A stretch of DNA of 64,000 bases, from NCBI RefSeq assembly GCF_030209575.1, contig NZ_JARVRS010000001.1, forward strand, positions 248,001 through 312,000, written 5' to 3'. Both the position numbers and the translations under genes were made by a program. This document shows, piece by piece, positions 24,094 to 32,211 of the stretch (position 1 is the stretch's first letter; every line of letters begins with the position of its first letter). This DNA is from Leifsonia sp. fls2-241-R2A-40a. GTDB taxonomy: Bacteria > Actinomycetota > Actinomycetes > Actinomycetales > Microbacteriaceae. The notes below the pieces were generated by a model that had not been told where the DNA came from, searched no databases, and saw only the letters and a program-made list of their open reading frames with translations.

Positions 24094-26636
24094 TCCGCAC
24101 GCCGGATCAACGGCTGCGGATCTTCGTCTCGTCCACGCTGCAGGAGCTCGCCGCTGAGCGCCGGGCAGCGCGGACCGCCATCGAACGGCTGCATCTCGCC
24201 CCGGTGATGTTCGAGCTCGGGGCGCGTCCGCATCCCCCGCGCGAGCTGTACCGTGCCTACCTCGAGCAGAGCGACGTCTTCCTGGGCCTGTACTGGGAGC
24301 GCTACGGCTGGGTAGCTCCGGAAGAGGAGGTGTCCGGCCTCGAGGACGAGTACAACCTCTGCCCACCGGAGCTGCCGCGTCTGCTCTACGTCAAGAGCCC
24401 CGCCGACAACCGCGAGCCGAAACTCGCGACCCTGCTCGCCCGCATCCGTGACGACGACCGCGCCGCCTACAAGTACTTCGAGAGCCCGAAGGAGCTGGCG
24501 CAGCTGATCGAGAACGACCTCGCCACCCTGCTGGCCGAGCGCTTCGACCAGAGCAGGGCGCTCGTCACCGCGGATGTCGCCAGCGACGCCGACCGCGTGG
24601 TGGAGCCGGTGCGCCTTCCCGTCCCGCTCACCGGCCTGGTCGGCCGTGACGCCGACATCGCCGCCATCGTCGACCGGCTGAGGCGCGGCACCCGCTTCGT
24701 CACGCTGGCCGGCCCGGGTGGCATCGGGAAGAGCCGCCTCGCCATCGCCGCAGCACGTGCGGCCGCCCAGGACTTCGAGGACGGCGCCGTGTTCGTCGAT
24801 CTCTCGGCGGTGCACGATCCGCGGCAGGTGCCCAACCGCATCGCCCAGGCGCTGGGAGTGCGCGACACGGGCGACGCGCCCGTCGTCGACAATCTGGTGA
24901 CGGCGCTGCACGACCGTCGCATCCTGCTCGTGCTCGACAACTTCGAGCAGGTGCTGGACGCCGCGCCGTTGCTCACGGGCCTCCTGGCCGCTGCTCCCGG
25001 GCTGGCGCTGCTGGTCACCAGCCGTTCCCTGCTGCGGGTGAGCGCCGAGCAGAGCTACGAGGTCGGCCCACTGGCCGAGGACTCCTCCGTCAGCCTCTTC
25101 GTCGAGCGCGCCCACGCTGTGAAGCCCGACTTCGAAATCACCGCGGAGAACGCGGAGTCGGTGGCCCGGGTCTGCGTAGCGCTGGACGGCGTCCCGCTCG
25201 CCATCGAGCTGGCCGCCGCCCGCATCCGGGTGCTGTCCCCCGCCGAGCTGCTCGACCGCCTGGACCGCCGGCTGTCCGTGCTCGTCGGAGGCTCCCGCGA
25301 CCTGCCGGAACGGCAGCAGACCATCCGCCGCACCATCGAGTGGAGCACGCAGCTGCTCGCCCCGGAGCAGCGGCGGTTGCTCGCGCGCCTCGGCGCGTTC
25401 GAGGGCGGCTTCACGCTGGAAGCCGCCGAGTTCGTCGGCGCGGACGGCGCAGACGGAGCGGACGTGCTCTTCGACCTGGGCATGCTGGTCGACTCCAGCC
25501 TGGTGTCGCAGCACGACAGCGACGACCGGCCGCGCTTCACCATGCAGGCGATCGTGCGCGAGTACGCGCGCGAGCAGTTGCAGAGCGACGGCGAGCTCGA
25601 CCGTGCCCGCGACGCGCACGCCCGCTTCTTCATCGACCTCGGCGCACGTGCGAAGCTCCCGCTCAAGGGCGGGGGCCAGCGCGAGTGGATGCAGCGGCTG
25701 GGCGACGAGCGCGACAACCTCCGGGCCGCCGAGCGCTACCTGCTGGATGCGCGCGACTGGGACCGCGCCGCCGAACTCGCGTTCAACCTCTTCCTCTACT
25801 TCTGGGTCATCGGCCTCCTCGGCGAGGTGCGGACCTGGATGGACGAGCCGCTCGAGTCCGGTGACACCCTCGGCGACCGCACGCGGGCCATCGCGCTCTA
25901 CTTCACCCGCACCATCCGCTTCTGGAAGGACCCGGACGGACGCGTCGCCGCCGACCTCTCGGAGGCGTCCGACCTGTTCCGCGGCTGCGGCGACCGGTCC
26001 GGCGAGGCGATGGCGGAGATCTCGCTCGCCCTCGCCCTGATGGCCGGAGAGAAGCCGGACACCGCGCGCGCCGCAGAGGTGATGGAGCGCAGCCTCCAGC
26101 TGTTCCGCGAGACCGGGGACGTGTGGGGCGAGTCGATGGCGCTCGTCCTGCTCGGCCGGGTGTCCCTCCTGGAACAGAAGCTCCGCGAGGCCTTCGAGCG
26201 GTTCGACGAGTCGCTGTCGCTCACGCAGCGCAGCGGGGACGCGGTCGGCGGCCGGATCGCCGCCTACCACCTCGGCTGGGCCCACCTGCTGCTGGGGTCG
26301 CCGGAGGACGCCAGAAAGGACTTCGCGCTGAGCGTCACGCTCTCGACCTCCCTCGGCCACATCGAGGGGATCGCGTACGGGCTGGAGGGGCTGGCCGCCG
26401 TGGCCGCGCTCGCGGGGGACGTCGAGCGTGCGGGCCGCCTGGCCGGCGCCGCGCACGCGCTGCGCGAGCGGTCGGGCACGCACAACGGGCCGACGTTCAC
26501 CTTCCACCAGCGCTACCTGGACCGCCTGGCGTCGGTCAGCGCGCCCGGTCGCCTCGCCGAGGCCGTCGCGGAGGGCCGCGAGCTCACCGTCGAGCAGGCC
26601 GTGGCGGAGGCGTTGTCCGAACCCAGCCTGAACTGA
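24075..26636 (+). CDS. DUF4062 - NB-ARC/STAND ATPase - TPR protein
   Basis: An 853-residue multidomain protein. Residues about 13-110 are a DUF4062 domain (LRIFVSSTLQELAAERRAA; SDVFLGLYWERYGWV). From about 184 there is an NB-ARC/STAND NTPase: PLTGLVGRDADIAAIVDRL, Walker A GPGGIGKS near 213-220, Walker B RILLVLDNFEQV near 280-292, the LLVTSR arginine motif, and GVPLAIELAAARI. The C-terminal 300 residues are TPR-like helical repeats. No helix-turn-helix or SARP domain is seen, so it is not an AfsR-type activator. STAND proteins act as ligand-triggered switches, several of them in anti-phage immunity; a sensor role here is inference. Confidence 0.85.
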   Translation: MSHPHVIRTPDQRLRIFVSSTLQELAAERRAARTAIERLHLAPVMFELGARPHPPRELYRAYLEQSDVFLGLYWERYGWVAPEEEVSGLEDEYNLCPPELPRLLYVKSPADNREPKLATLLARIRDDDRAAYKYFESPKELAQLIENDLATLLAERFDQSRALVTADVASDADRVVEPVRLPVPLTGLVGRDADIAAIVDRLRRGTRFVTLAGPGGIGKSRLAIAAARAAAQDFEDGAVFVDLSAVHDPRQVPNRIAQALGVRDTGDAPVVDNLVTALHDRRILLVLDNFEQVLDAAPLLTGLLAAAPGLALLVTSRSLLRVSAEQSYEVGPLAEDSSVSLFVERAHAVKPDFEITAENAESVARVCVALDGVPLAIELAAARIRVLSPAELLDRLDRRLSVLVGGSRDLPERQQTIRRTIEWSTQLLAPEQRRLLARLGAFEGGFTLEAAEFVGADGADGADVLFDLGMLVDSSLVSQHDSDDRPRFTMQAIVREYAREQLQSDGELDRARDAHARFFIDLGARAKLPLKGGGQREWMQRLGDERDNLRAAERYLLDARDWDRAAELAFNLFLYFWVIGLLGEVRTWMDEPLESGDTLGDRTRAIALYFTRTIRFWKDPDGRVAADLSEASDLFRGCGDRSGEAMAEISLALALMAGEKPDTARAAEVMERSLQLFRETGDVWGESMALVLLGRVSLLEQKLREAFERFDESLSLTQRSGDAVGGRIAAYHLGWAHLLLGSPEDARKDFALSVTLSTSLGHIEGIAYGLEGLAAVAALAGDVERAGRLAGAAHALRERSGTHNGPTFTFHQRYLDRLASVSAPGRLAEAVAEGRELTVEQAVAEALSEPSLN

Positions 26637-26657
26637 CTCGCCGGCTCCTTAAGTGAT

Positions 26658-26690
26658 GGAACCCCGGCACCTGAATGGTGCCGGGGTTCC
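26658..26690. terminator. 14-bp perfect stem terminator
   Basis: GGAACCCCGGCACC (26658-26671) pairs exactly with GGTGCCGGGGTTCC (26677-26690) around a TGAAT loop, between the ends of the convergent STAND-type and 84-residue protein genes. There is no long U tract; the stem alone is very stable, and the symmetry would serve both directions. Confidence 0.75.
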
Positions 26691-26741
26691 GCCGGATCCC
26701 GGTAGGCGCACCCGAAACGCCGCCCGGGATGGTCTCTGCGA

Positions 26742-26996
26742 TCAGGCGATGAGCGCCTGCTCCTCGGGGGCCGGAGCCACCCACGCGCCGTAGACGGCGA
26801 TGCGTGCGGACTCCTGCGTCACGTACACGCCCAGCTCGCGGCCGGTGCAGTCGGTGGCGACGAAACCGTCGTGGTTCCGGTCGACCATGCCCACGTACGC
26901 CGTCGGAGTCGAGGCCACCCACAGTGCGGCCGCCGGCGAGTGCCAGGAGACGTACTCGGTGGGGAGATCGATGATGTCTGCGAGGGACTCGGCCAT
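26742..26996 (-). CDS. Small hypothetical protein (84 aa)
   Basis: An 84-residue acidic protein with no recognised domain. It has Trp and Tyr residues spread through a likely beta-rich core (TEYVSWHSPAAALWVAS; AYVGMVDRNHDGFVATD). The segment DRNHDGFV resembles a calcium-loop fragment but is probably a chance likeness. The ATG follows AAAGGAAG, a good binding site. A strong terminator lies downstream and an AT-rich dyad upstream, so it is a free-standing, possibly well expressed gene. Confidence 0.7.
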   Translation of the reverse strand: MAESLADIIDLPTEYVSWHSPAAALWVASTPTAYVGMVDRNHDGFVATDCTGRELGVYVTQESARIAVYGAWVAPAPEEQALIA

Positions 26997-27019
26997 GATT
27001 CTTCCTTTGTCGTTGGGCG

Positions 27020-27047
27020 GTTCGAAGATCTAGTTAGATGATCGAAC
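27020..27047. promoter_or_regulatory. 13+13 imperfect dyad upstream of the 84-aa gene
   Basis: GTTCGAAGATCTA (27020-27032) and TAGATGATCGAAC (27035-27047) match at 11 of 13 positions as inverted repeats around GT. It lies 24-51 bases upstream of the ATG at 26996 in a locally AT-rich stretch, where a promoter would be expected, so it is a candidate operator. Confidence 0.5.
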
Positions 27048-27123
27048 TACCGGTTCGGCGAAGCAAGAAAATCGGGGGGCCTTGCTTTGGATTCGCGCTT
27101 CCGCTATAAGCGCTGGCCCAGCG

Positions 27124-27438
27124 TCATCGACCGCCCGGGGAGCGCGTCTCCGACTCCTCCATGACGATCATCCCCGAGGCCCGGGCGCCGGTCTGGATCA
27201 TGGTCTCGATCCAGTCCTTGTTGAGGGTCGGGACCTTCGAGCCGGAGAAGAAGATGTGCAGGGGGACGCCGTTGTCGACCCAGATGGTGTGACGGCCGCT
27301 GCCCAGTTCGGCGGGGACGGGCCAGGTGAGGAAGAAGTTCTCGCCGCGACGCAGTTTGGTGCTGATCGCGATCTGCATGTGGAACAGGAGACGGTCGTCG
27401 AGCTCGTAGCTTTCGCCGTCGTAACGGAGGGTGCCCAC
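27124..27438 (-). CDS. DUF7882 family small protein
   Basis: A 104-residue protein of the type common in Microbacteriaceae, formerly mislabelled as ATP-dependent DNA ligase and now DUF7882. Family traits seen are MGTLRYDGESYELDDRLLFH, ISTKLRRGENFFLTW (the KLRRxExFxxxW core), IWVDNGVPLHIFF and SKVPTLNKDWIETM. It is too short for ligase activity and has no nucleotidyl-transfer lysine motif. Function is unknown. It is divergent from an 85-residue gene across 124 bases. Confidence 0.82.
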   Translation of the reverse strand: MGTLRYDGESYELDDRLLFHMQIAISTKLRRGENFFLTWPVPAELGSGRHTIWVDNGVPLHIFFSGSKVPTLNKDWIETMIQTGARASGMIVMEESETRSPGGR

Positions 27439-27562
27439 GGATGCCTTTCAGGGTGTCAGGTGGCGCGTGTTCGGTGGTCTTGCGAGCTTACCCGCACGGA
27501 ATACGGGTGTATCGTGACGCCGCGATAGTCTTCTACAACATCCCCGCCGAAAGGATCACCGC

Positions 27563-27820
27563 ATGATCGTTCACCGCCTCACGGTCGATGGAAAGGATTA
27601 CTTCCTGCCCGATCCGGTGGACGACCTGCGGAGCAAGATCCTCGAGGCCGTGCGGGCCGGCGGCGGCTACGTCACCATCCCGCCGCTGCGCGGCGGCCCC
27701 GGCGTCGATGTCCTGTTCTCCCCCGGCATGCCCGTCACCTGGGCGCAGATCGAGGTCGATCCGCCCGCTCCCCGCCAGGAGGAGCCGCGCGTCGACATCG
27801 ACTCGTTCGACGCCCTCTGA
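27563..27820 (+). CDS. Small hypothetical protein (85 aa)
   Basis: An 85-residue acidic protein without a recognised domain. The N-terminal half reads as a beta/alpha unit (RLTVDGKDYFLPDPVDDLRS; ILEAVRAGGGYVTIPPL), followed by a Pro-rich acidic tail. The ATG follows GAAAGGATC. It is divergent from the DUF7882 gene and ends in a hairpin terminator. It is probably a conserved cytosolic protein; I cannot assign a role. Confidence 0.7.
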   Translation: MIVHRLTVDGKDYFLPDPVDDLRSKILEAVRAGGGYVTIPPLRGGPGVDVLFSPGMPVTWAQIEVDPPAPRQEEPRVDIDSFDAL

Positions 27821-27839
27821 CCCACGCGAACACCGGACG

Positions 27840-27870
27840 CGCGCGGCCCTGATCTCAGGACCGCGCGTTT
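27840..27870. terminator. Hairpin terminator between convergent genes
   Basis: CGCGCGG and CCTGA (27840-27852) pair with TCAGG and CCGCGCG (27855-27867), with one C/A mismatch and a short loop, followed by TTT on the plus strand. It terminates the 85-residue gene and may also serve the convergent EAL gene. Confidence 0.65.
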
Positions 27871-27895
27871 CCTGTCTCCAGACCCTGTCGGCCCG

Positions 27896-28666
27896 TCAGG
27901 AGCGGCGCCGGCGCTCCTGGTACCAGGAGAAGAGCGCCTTGGCGCGCTGCGGCTTCGAGATCAGGTAGCCCTGGGCCCGGTCGCAGCCGGCCTCTGCCAG
28001 CCGGTCGAGCTGGTGGCGGGTCTCGACGCCCTCGCCCACGACGCGGATGCCGCGCCGGTGCGCCTCGGAGATGATCTGAGCGACCTCGCGGGTGCGATCG
28101 TCGGCCTGCACCAGGCTCTTATCCAGCTTGAGCTCGCGCGCGTGCAGCGCCTCCACCCGCGCGAACGACGAGTGGCCGGTGCCGAAGTCGTCGACCGAGA
28201 TCGTGACCCCGGCGGCGGCCAGCGACTCCAGGAGTCCCGCGGCGCGCTCGGGGCGCGGGATGCTGTGGCTCTCGGTGACCTCGACCGTCAGCGTCGCAGG
28301 ATCGCACCGCCCGGTCGCGAACGCACCCTCGAACATGTCGAGGAGCGACGGGTCGTCCAGCTGGGTGGCCGAGACGTTCACGGCCACGTCGATGGTGCAG
28401 CCGGGGATGTACTCGGCGGTCACGTCGGAGATGATCCGCGCCGTCAGCAGCGGGAGCAGACCGGTCTTCTGGGCGATGTCCACGAAGACGTCGGGCGCGA
28501 CGGAGCCGTGGTTCGGATGCGTCCACCGGGCGAGAGCCTCGACCCCCACGACGGAGCCGTCGGCGACATCGATCTGGGGTTGATAGGCGGCCGTGACCTG
28601 GCGCTGCGCCAACGCGATCTCGAAATCGCGGGCGAAGTCCTCGAGGGTCCCGTCCACCAACGTCAC
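27896..28666 (-). CDS. Stand-alone EAL-domain cyclic-di-GMP phosphodiesterase
   Basis: A 256-residue single EAL domain, expected to hydrolyse c-di-GMP to pGpG. Catalytic motifs are intact: VGVEALARWTHP (EAL Glu), the Asn in VAVNVSATQL, TVEVTESHS, DDFGTGHSSFARVE (metal-binding Asp pair), LKLDKSL (catalytic Lys) and VGEGVETRHQL with GYLISKP. No GGDEF, PAS, GAF or membrane segment precedes it, so it is a soluble enzyme without a built-in sensor. GTG at 28666 is chosen; the open frame continues upstream but loses EAL character. Confidence 0.88.
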   Translation of the reverse strand: MTLVDGTLEDFARDFEIALAQRQVTAAYQPQIDVADGSVVGVEALARWTHPNHGSVAPDVFVDIAQKTGLLPLLTARIISDVTAEYIPGCTIDVAVNVSATQLDDPSLLDMFEGAFATGRCDPATLTVEVTESHSIPRPERAAGLLESLAAAGVTISVDDFGTGHSSFARVEALHARELKLDKSLVQADDRTREVAQIISEAHRRGIRVVGEGVETRHQLDRLAEAGCDRAQGYLISKPQRAKALFSWYQERRRRS

Positions 28667-28740
28667 ATTCGGATGATCCCCAGGACGGGGGACGTTGTCA
28701 ACTTTCGGGGTGACCCCTTGCGCGATCGGGCCCGTTGACG

Positions 28741-28944
28741 CTAGCGGGCCCTCCGACGACGGTGACGCTGGCCTCCCGCGATGCCCAGGAAGGTCGCCGC
28801 AGCCGCCCCCGCGACCGCCGCGATCACCAGATCCACTGCTTGCACAGCCGGAACGATCGCCTCGCCGACCGGCGCAAGCAGCAGGACGACCGCCGCTAGC
28901 GCGATCGCCGCTGCGAAGGCTCCTGCCGATGACAGACCCTGCAT
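28741..28944 (-). CDS. Small two-helix membrane protein (67 aa)
   Basis: A 67-residue protein with two hydrophobic helices (AGAFAAAIALAAVVLLLAPV and LVIAAVAGAAAATFLGIAGG) separated by about 15 residues, and a very basic C-terminal tail. The ATG at 28944 follows GGGGGAG; longer starts lack a binding site. No family is recognised. It lies 74 bases upstream of the EAL gene on the same strand and could be its membrane partner, but nothing proves that. The 173 bases upstream hold no gene. Confidence 0.55.
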   Translation of the reverse strand: MQGLSSAGAFAAAIALAAVVLLLAPVGEAIVPAVQAVDLVIAAVAGAAAATFLGIAGGQRHRRRRAR

Positions 28945-29117
28945 TGCCGCTCCCCCTATCTCGTGCCGCGGTACCCCCTGTACCCCGCGGGACGCTCCGA
29001 AGCATAGCCACTGCACAGCTTCTCGGGCAGTCACTCCGCGGCACGTTCACCGAATCGTCACAATCCGTCCGCTCTCGGGATCGACGACGGCGGCGGGGAC
29101 AGAGAGGGCGGCCTGCG

Positions 29118-29984
29118 TCAGGCGGCGTCGGGCGGGAAGGCGGCGGGGTACGGCTGGTCGGCGTCGGCACTGCGGCTGACGGCCGACCATTCGAGGTCGG
29201 AGGCGAGCAGACGGCGGTCCTGCGCGACGCTCATCTCGGTCGCGTTCACGCCGAGCGGGAGGTTCTGCGGGATGTCGGAGCGCTTGGCGACGCGGACCAG
29301 GATCTCCGCCGCGCGCACCGGGTCGCCTGCGGGACCGTCGCCCGCCTGACGCACTCGGCGGTTCATCGCCCCGACCGTGTCGTTGTACCCCTCGGGAATC
29401 TCGCGGACCTCCATCGAGGATCCGGCCCAGTCGGTGCGGAACCCGCTCGGCTCCACCAGCAGCACCTTCACGCCGAACGGAGCCGTCTCGGCGCGGAGCA
29501 CCCGGCTGAAGCCGTCGATCGCGAACTTCGCCGCCTGATACGAGGCGATGCCGGGCGAGCCGCCCACGCGGCCGCCGACGGACGAGAACTGGATCACGAG
29601 GCCGCCGCCCTGCGCACGCAGCAGCGGGATCGCCGCCTTGCTGACGTTGTACACGCCCCAGAAGTTCGTCTCGAACTGGGTGCGGAAGTCGGCGTCGTCC
29701 GTCGTCTCGATCGGGGACACGTTGGCGTAGCCGGCGTTGTTGACGATGACGTCGACGCGGCCGAAGCGGTCGCGCGTTTCGCGCAGCGCCTCCCCGGCGC
29801 GGGCGGGGTCGGTGACATCGAGGGCGAGCGGGAGGATGCGGTCTCCGTACTCGGCGACCAGGTCGTCGAGCTGCTCGGGGCGGCGCGCCGTGGCGGCCAC
29901 CCGATCGCCGGCCTGAAGGGCGGCGACGACGAGGGCGCGGCCGAAGCCGCGCGAGGATCCGGTGATGAACCATGTCTGTTCCAT
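29118..29984 (-). CDS. SDR family oxidoreductase
   Basis: A 288-residue short-chain dehydrogenase with TGSSRGFGRALV (residues about 8-19), the NNAGYANV motif, FSSVGGRVGG carrying the catalytic Ser, and YQAAKFAIDGFSR with the Tyr and Lys. The C terminus is longer than in simple SDRs, as in the oxidoreductases usually paired with TetR genes. It is divergent from the TetR gene at 30044, with two inverted repeats between them. Substrate is unknown; aldehydes or ketones of xenobiotic origin are typical. Confidence 0.9.
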   Translation of the reverse strand: MEQTWFITGSSRGFGRALVVAALQAGDRVAATARRPEQLDDLVAEYGDRILPLALDVTDPARAGEALRETRDRFGRVDVIVNNAGYANVSPIETTDDADFRTQFETNFWGVYNVSKAAIPLLRAQGGGLVIQFSSVGGRVGGSPGIASYQAAKFAIDGFSRVLRAETAPFGVKVLLVEPSGFRTDWAGSSMEVREIPEGYNDTVGAMNRRVRQAGDGPAGDPVRAAEILVRVAKRSDIPQNLPLGVNATEMSVAQDRRLLASDLEWSAVSRSADADQPYPAAFPPDAA

Positions 29985-29993
29985 GGGGATAAT

Positions 29994-30030
29994 GAAACAT
30001 CGTTTCTTTAACTAATGCAACCCGGTTGCA
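29994..30030. promoter_or_regulatory. Two inverted repeats between SDR and TetR genes
   Basis: GAAAC-ATC-GTTTC at 29994-30006 and TGCAACC-C-GGTTGCA at 30016-30030 are perfect inverted repeats in the 59-base divergent region. The second, 15 bp with a 1-bp centre, is the size of a TetR-dimer operator; the first overlaps the region just upstream of the SDR start. Confidence 0.6.
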
Positions 30031-30043
30031 GTAAACTGTCAGC

Positions 30044-30709
30044 ATGAGCGACGCCACCGACCGCGAGACCGCCTTCCAGCGCGCCCGTTCCCCCGAAGCG
30101 AAGGCGGCACGCGAGCAGGCCATCCTGGATGCCGCGCGCGCCCTCGGCGCCGAGCGCGGCATCCGCGCCGTCACCCTCACCGACATCGCCGATGCCGTCG
30201 GGATGCACAAGTCGGCGATGCTCCGTTACTTCGAGACCCGCGAGGAGATCTTCCTGCGGCTCACAGCGGACGGCTGGCGGGAGTGGACGCCCGTACTGTC
30301 CGACCGGATCGCCGCCGCCTCCACCCCGCACGGGGTCGCTGCGGCCTTCGCCTCGACGCTCGCCGCCCGCGGACCGTTCTGCGACCTGCTCGCCCAGGCT
30401 CCCCTCAACCTGGAGCGCAACGTGTCGGTCGAAGCGGTGCGCGCCTTCAAGCTGACCACGGGCGCGAGTCTCGCGCGGATCGCCGACGCGGTCCGGGAGA
30501 CGCTCCCCGAGCTGCCGCGCACCGCGGCCGCCGACCTCGTCGCGGTCGCCACGTCGCTGGCGGGCACCTTCTGGCAGATCTCCACCCCGCCGCCCGAGAT
30601 CGCCGAGCTGTACCGTTCCGACCCGCGGCTCGGCCACGCCCTGATCGACCTGGAACCGCGGCTCCGGCGCATCCTGGCCGCCTATCTGACGGGGGCGCTG
30701 GCCGGCTGA
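30044..30709 (+). CDS. TetR/AcrR family regulator
   Basis: A 221-residue TetR regulator. Its helix-turn-helix is at about residues 25-70 (ALGAERGIRAVTLTDIADAV; MHKSAMLRYFETREEIFLRL). The C-terminal domain resembles the TetR_C group of YbiH-like proteins, with PFCDLLAQAPLNLERNVS. It likely represses the divergent SDR gene and itself through the dyads at 29994-30030, and possibly the MFS exporter gene starting 20 bases downstream on the same strand. Confidence 0.9.
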   Translation: MSDATDRETAFQRARSPEAKAAREQAILDAARALGAERGIRAVTLTDIADAVGMHKSAMLRYFETREEIFLRLTADGWREWTPVLSDRIAAASTPHGVAAAFASTLAARGPFCDLLAQAPLNLERNVSVEAVRAFKLTTGASLARIADAVRETLPELPRTAAADLVAVATSLAGTFWQISTPPPEIAELYRSDPRLGHALIDLEPRLRRILAAYLTGALAG

Positions 30710-30729
30710 AGCGGGCGTACGGTGTCGGC

Positions 30730-32190
30730 GTGACCGACGTCTCCTCCGCCCCGCCCATGACCCACCAGGGCCGGGCTCCCGCCTTCGCAGTGTCCATCGC
30801 CGTCGGTGCGCTCACCATCCTCGACCTGTCCGGGGTGAACGTCGCGCTTCCGTCGATCCAGCGCTCGCTGCACGCCGACTCGACCCAGCTGCAGCTGATC
30901 GTGGCCGGCTACGCGCTCGCCTTCGGGCTGACCCTCGTCCCGTCCGGTCGCCTCGGCGACACCCGCTCGCGCCGCGCGATGTTCGTCATCGGCCTGATCG
31001 GGTTCAGCCTGGCGAGCGCCTTGTGCGCGCTGGCGCCGAATATCCTCTGGCTGACGATCACCCGGTTCCTGCAGGGCGCCGCCGCGGGCGTGCAGATGCC
31101 GCAGGTGCTCGGGATGATCCAGCAGCTCTATCGCGGGGAGGAGCGGGGGCGCGCCTTCGGCGTCTTCGGGGCGATGGTCGGTATCGCCACCGCCATCGGG
31201 CCGAGCCTCGCCGGATCCCTGATCGCGATCGGAGGCGCCGAAGAGGGCTGGCGCCTGCTGTTCTGGTTCAACGTGCCCTGCGGGGCCATCGCGCTGTTCT
31301 TCGCGCTGCGCTATCTGCCACGGACGCAGGATCGCGGCTCGGGCGGGACGGAACTCGACCCGGTCGGGCTGGTCCTGCTCGCCGGCGCCATCCTCGGGCT
31401 GATGCTCCCGTTCCTGCTGACCACGGGCTCTCCGTCCGACGACCCGCTCCGCTGGCTCTGGCTGGTCGCCTTCGTCGCGTTCGGCGCGGCCTTCCTGCTC
31501 TGGGAGCGGGCGTACGCCCGCCGGGGTCTGTCCCCGATCGTCCATCTGGACCTGTTCCGCCTGGCGTCGTACCGCAACGGCATCCTCATCGCCGCGGTGT
31601 ACTTCGCCGGCCTTCCCGCGAGCTTCCTGGTCACGACGCTGTTCCTCCAGGAGGGACTCCACGCGCAACCGCTCGCCGCCGGCCTGGTGAGCGTGCCCTT
31701 CGCCCTCGGCGCCGCCGTGTCGGCGTTCGTGGGCGGTCGGCTGGTCCAGCGATTCGGACGCGCCCTCGTCGTGGTCGGCCTGGTGATCGTCATCGTCGGG
31801 ATCGGCGCGCTGCTGGCCTCGGCGACCCTGGCGCCCCCGTCCTCCGCGGAGTGGTTCATGGCCGCCTCGACGCTGGTCGGCGGAATCGGCGGCGGCTTCG
31901 TCATCTCGCCGAACCAGACGCTCACCCTGTCGGAGGTGCCGCCGGAGGAGGGCAGCGCCGCCGGCTCCATCGCCCAGCTGGGTCAGCGGGTCGGCACGGC
32001 CGTCGGCGTCGCGCTGGTGACGGCCGTGTTCTTCGCCATGGTCCCGGGCGGCGGCGACCATCCGGTCGGGCAGTACCACGACGCCGTCCGTGCGGGCTAC
32101 CTGGTGACGCTGGCGCTGCTCGCGGTCGCGCTCGTCGTGGGGCTGGTGGACCTGCGGGAGCGGCACAAGGCCGGGAAGACGGGCGTCTGA
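30730..32190 (+). CDS. MFS transporter, DHA2 (EmrB/QacA-like) drug exporter family
   Basis: A 486-residue polytopic transporter with about 14 hydrophobic segments. Motif A is GRLGDTRSRRAMFVIGL; antiporter motif C appears as VGIATAIGPSLAGSLIA; the first helix has LTILDLSGVNVALPSIQ, the D/LDxTxVNVALP signature of DHA2 drug:H+ antiporters in a varied form. GTG at 30730 lies 20 bases after the TetR stop, so it is probably cotranscribed and induced together. Substrate unknown. Confidence 0.9.
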   Translation: MTDVSSAPPMTHQGRAPAFAVSIAVGALTILDLSGVNVALPSIQRSLHADSTQLQLIVAGYALAFGLTLVPSGRLGDTRSRRAMFVIGLIGFSLASALCALAPNILWLTITRFLQGAAAGVQMPQVLGMIQQLYRGEERGRAFGVFGAMVGIATAIGPSLAGSLIAIGGAEEGWRLLFWFNVPCGAIALFFALRYLPRTQDRGSGGTELDPVGLVLLAGAILGLMLPFLLTTGSPSDDPLRWLWLVAFVAFGAAFLLWERAYARRGLSPIVHLDLFRLASYRNGILIAAVYFAGLPASFLVTTLFLQEGLHAQPLAAGLVSVPFALGAAVSAFVGGRLVQRFGRALVVVGLVIVIVGIGALLASATLAPPSSAEWFMAASTLVGGIGGGFVISPNQTLTLSEVPPEEGSAAGSIAQLGQRVGTAVGVALVTAVFFAMVPGGGDHPVGQYHDAVRAGYLVTLALLAVALVVGLVDLRERHKAGKTGV

Positions 32191-32211
32191 CCCCTGTCCG
32201 GCCGCTCCGGG

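Noticed and set aside
24006-26507. Open frame of over 800 codons antisense to the STAND-type gene
   Set aside because: High-G+C codon bias opens the opposite strand; the product is low-complexity Arg/Glu/Gly sequence without domains, while the plus strand has clear motifs.
26890-26925. DRNHDGFV in the 84-residue protein considered as an EF-hand calcium site
   Set aside because: A single partial loop without flanking helices or a second motif.
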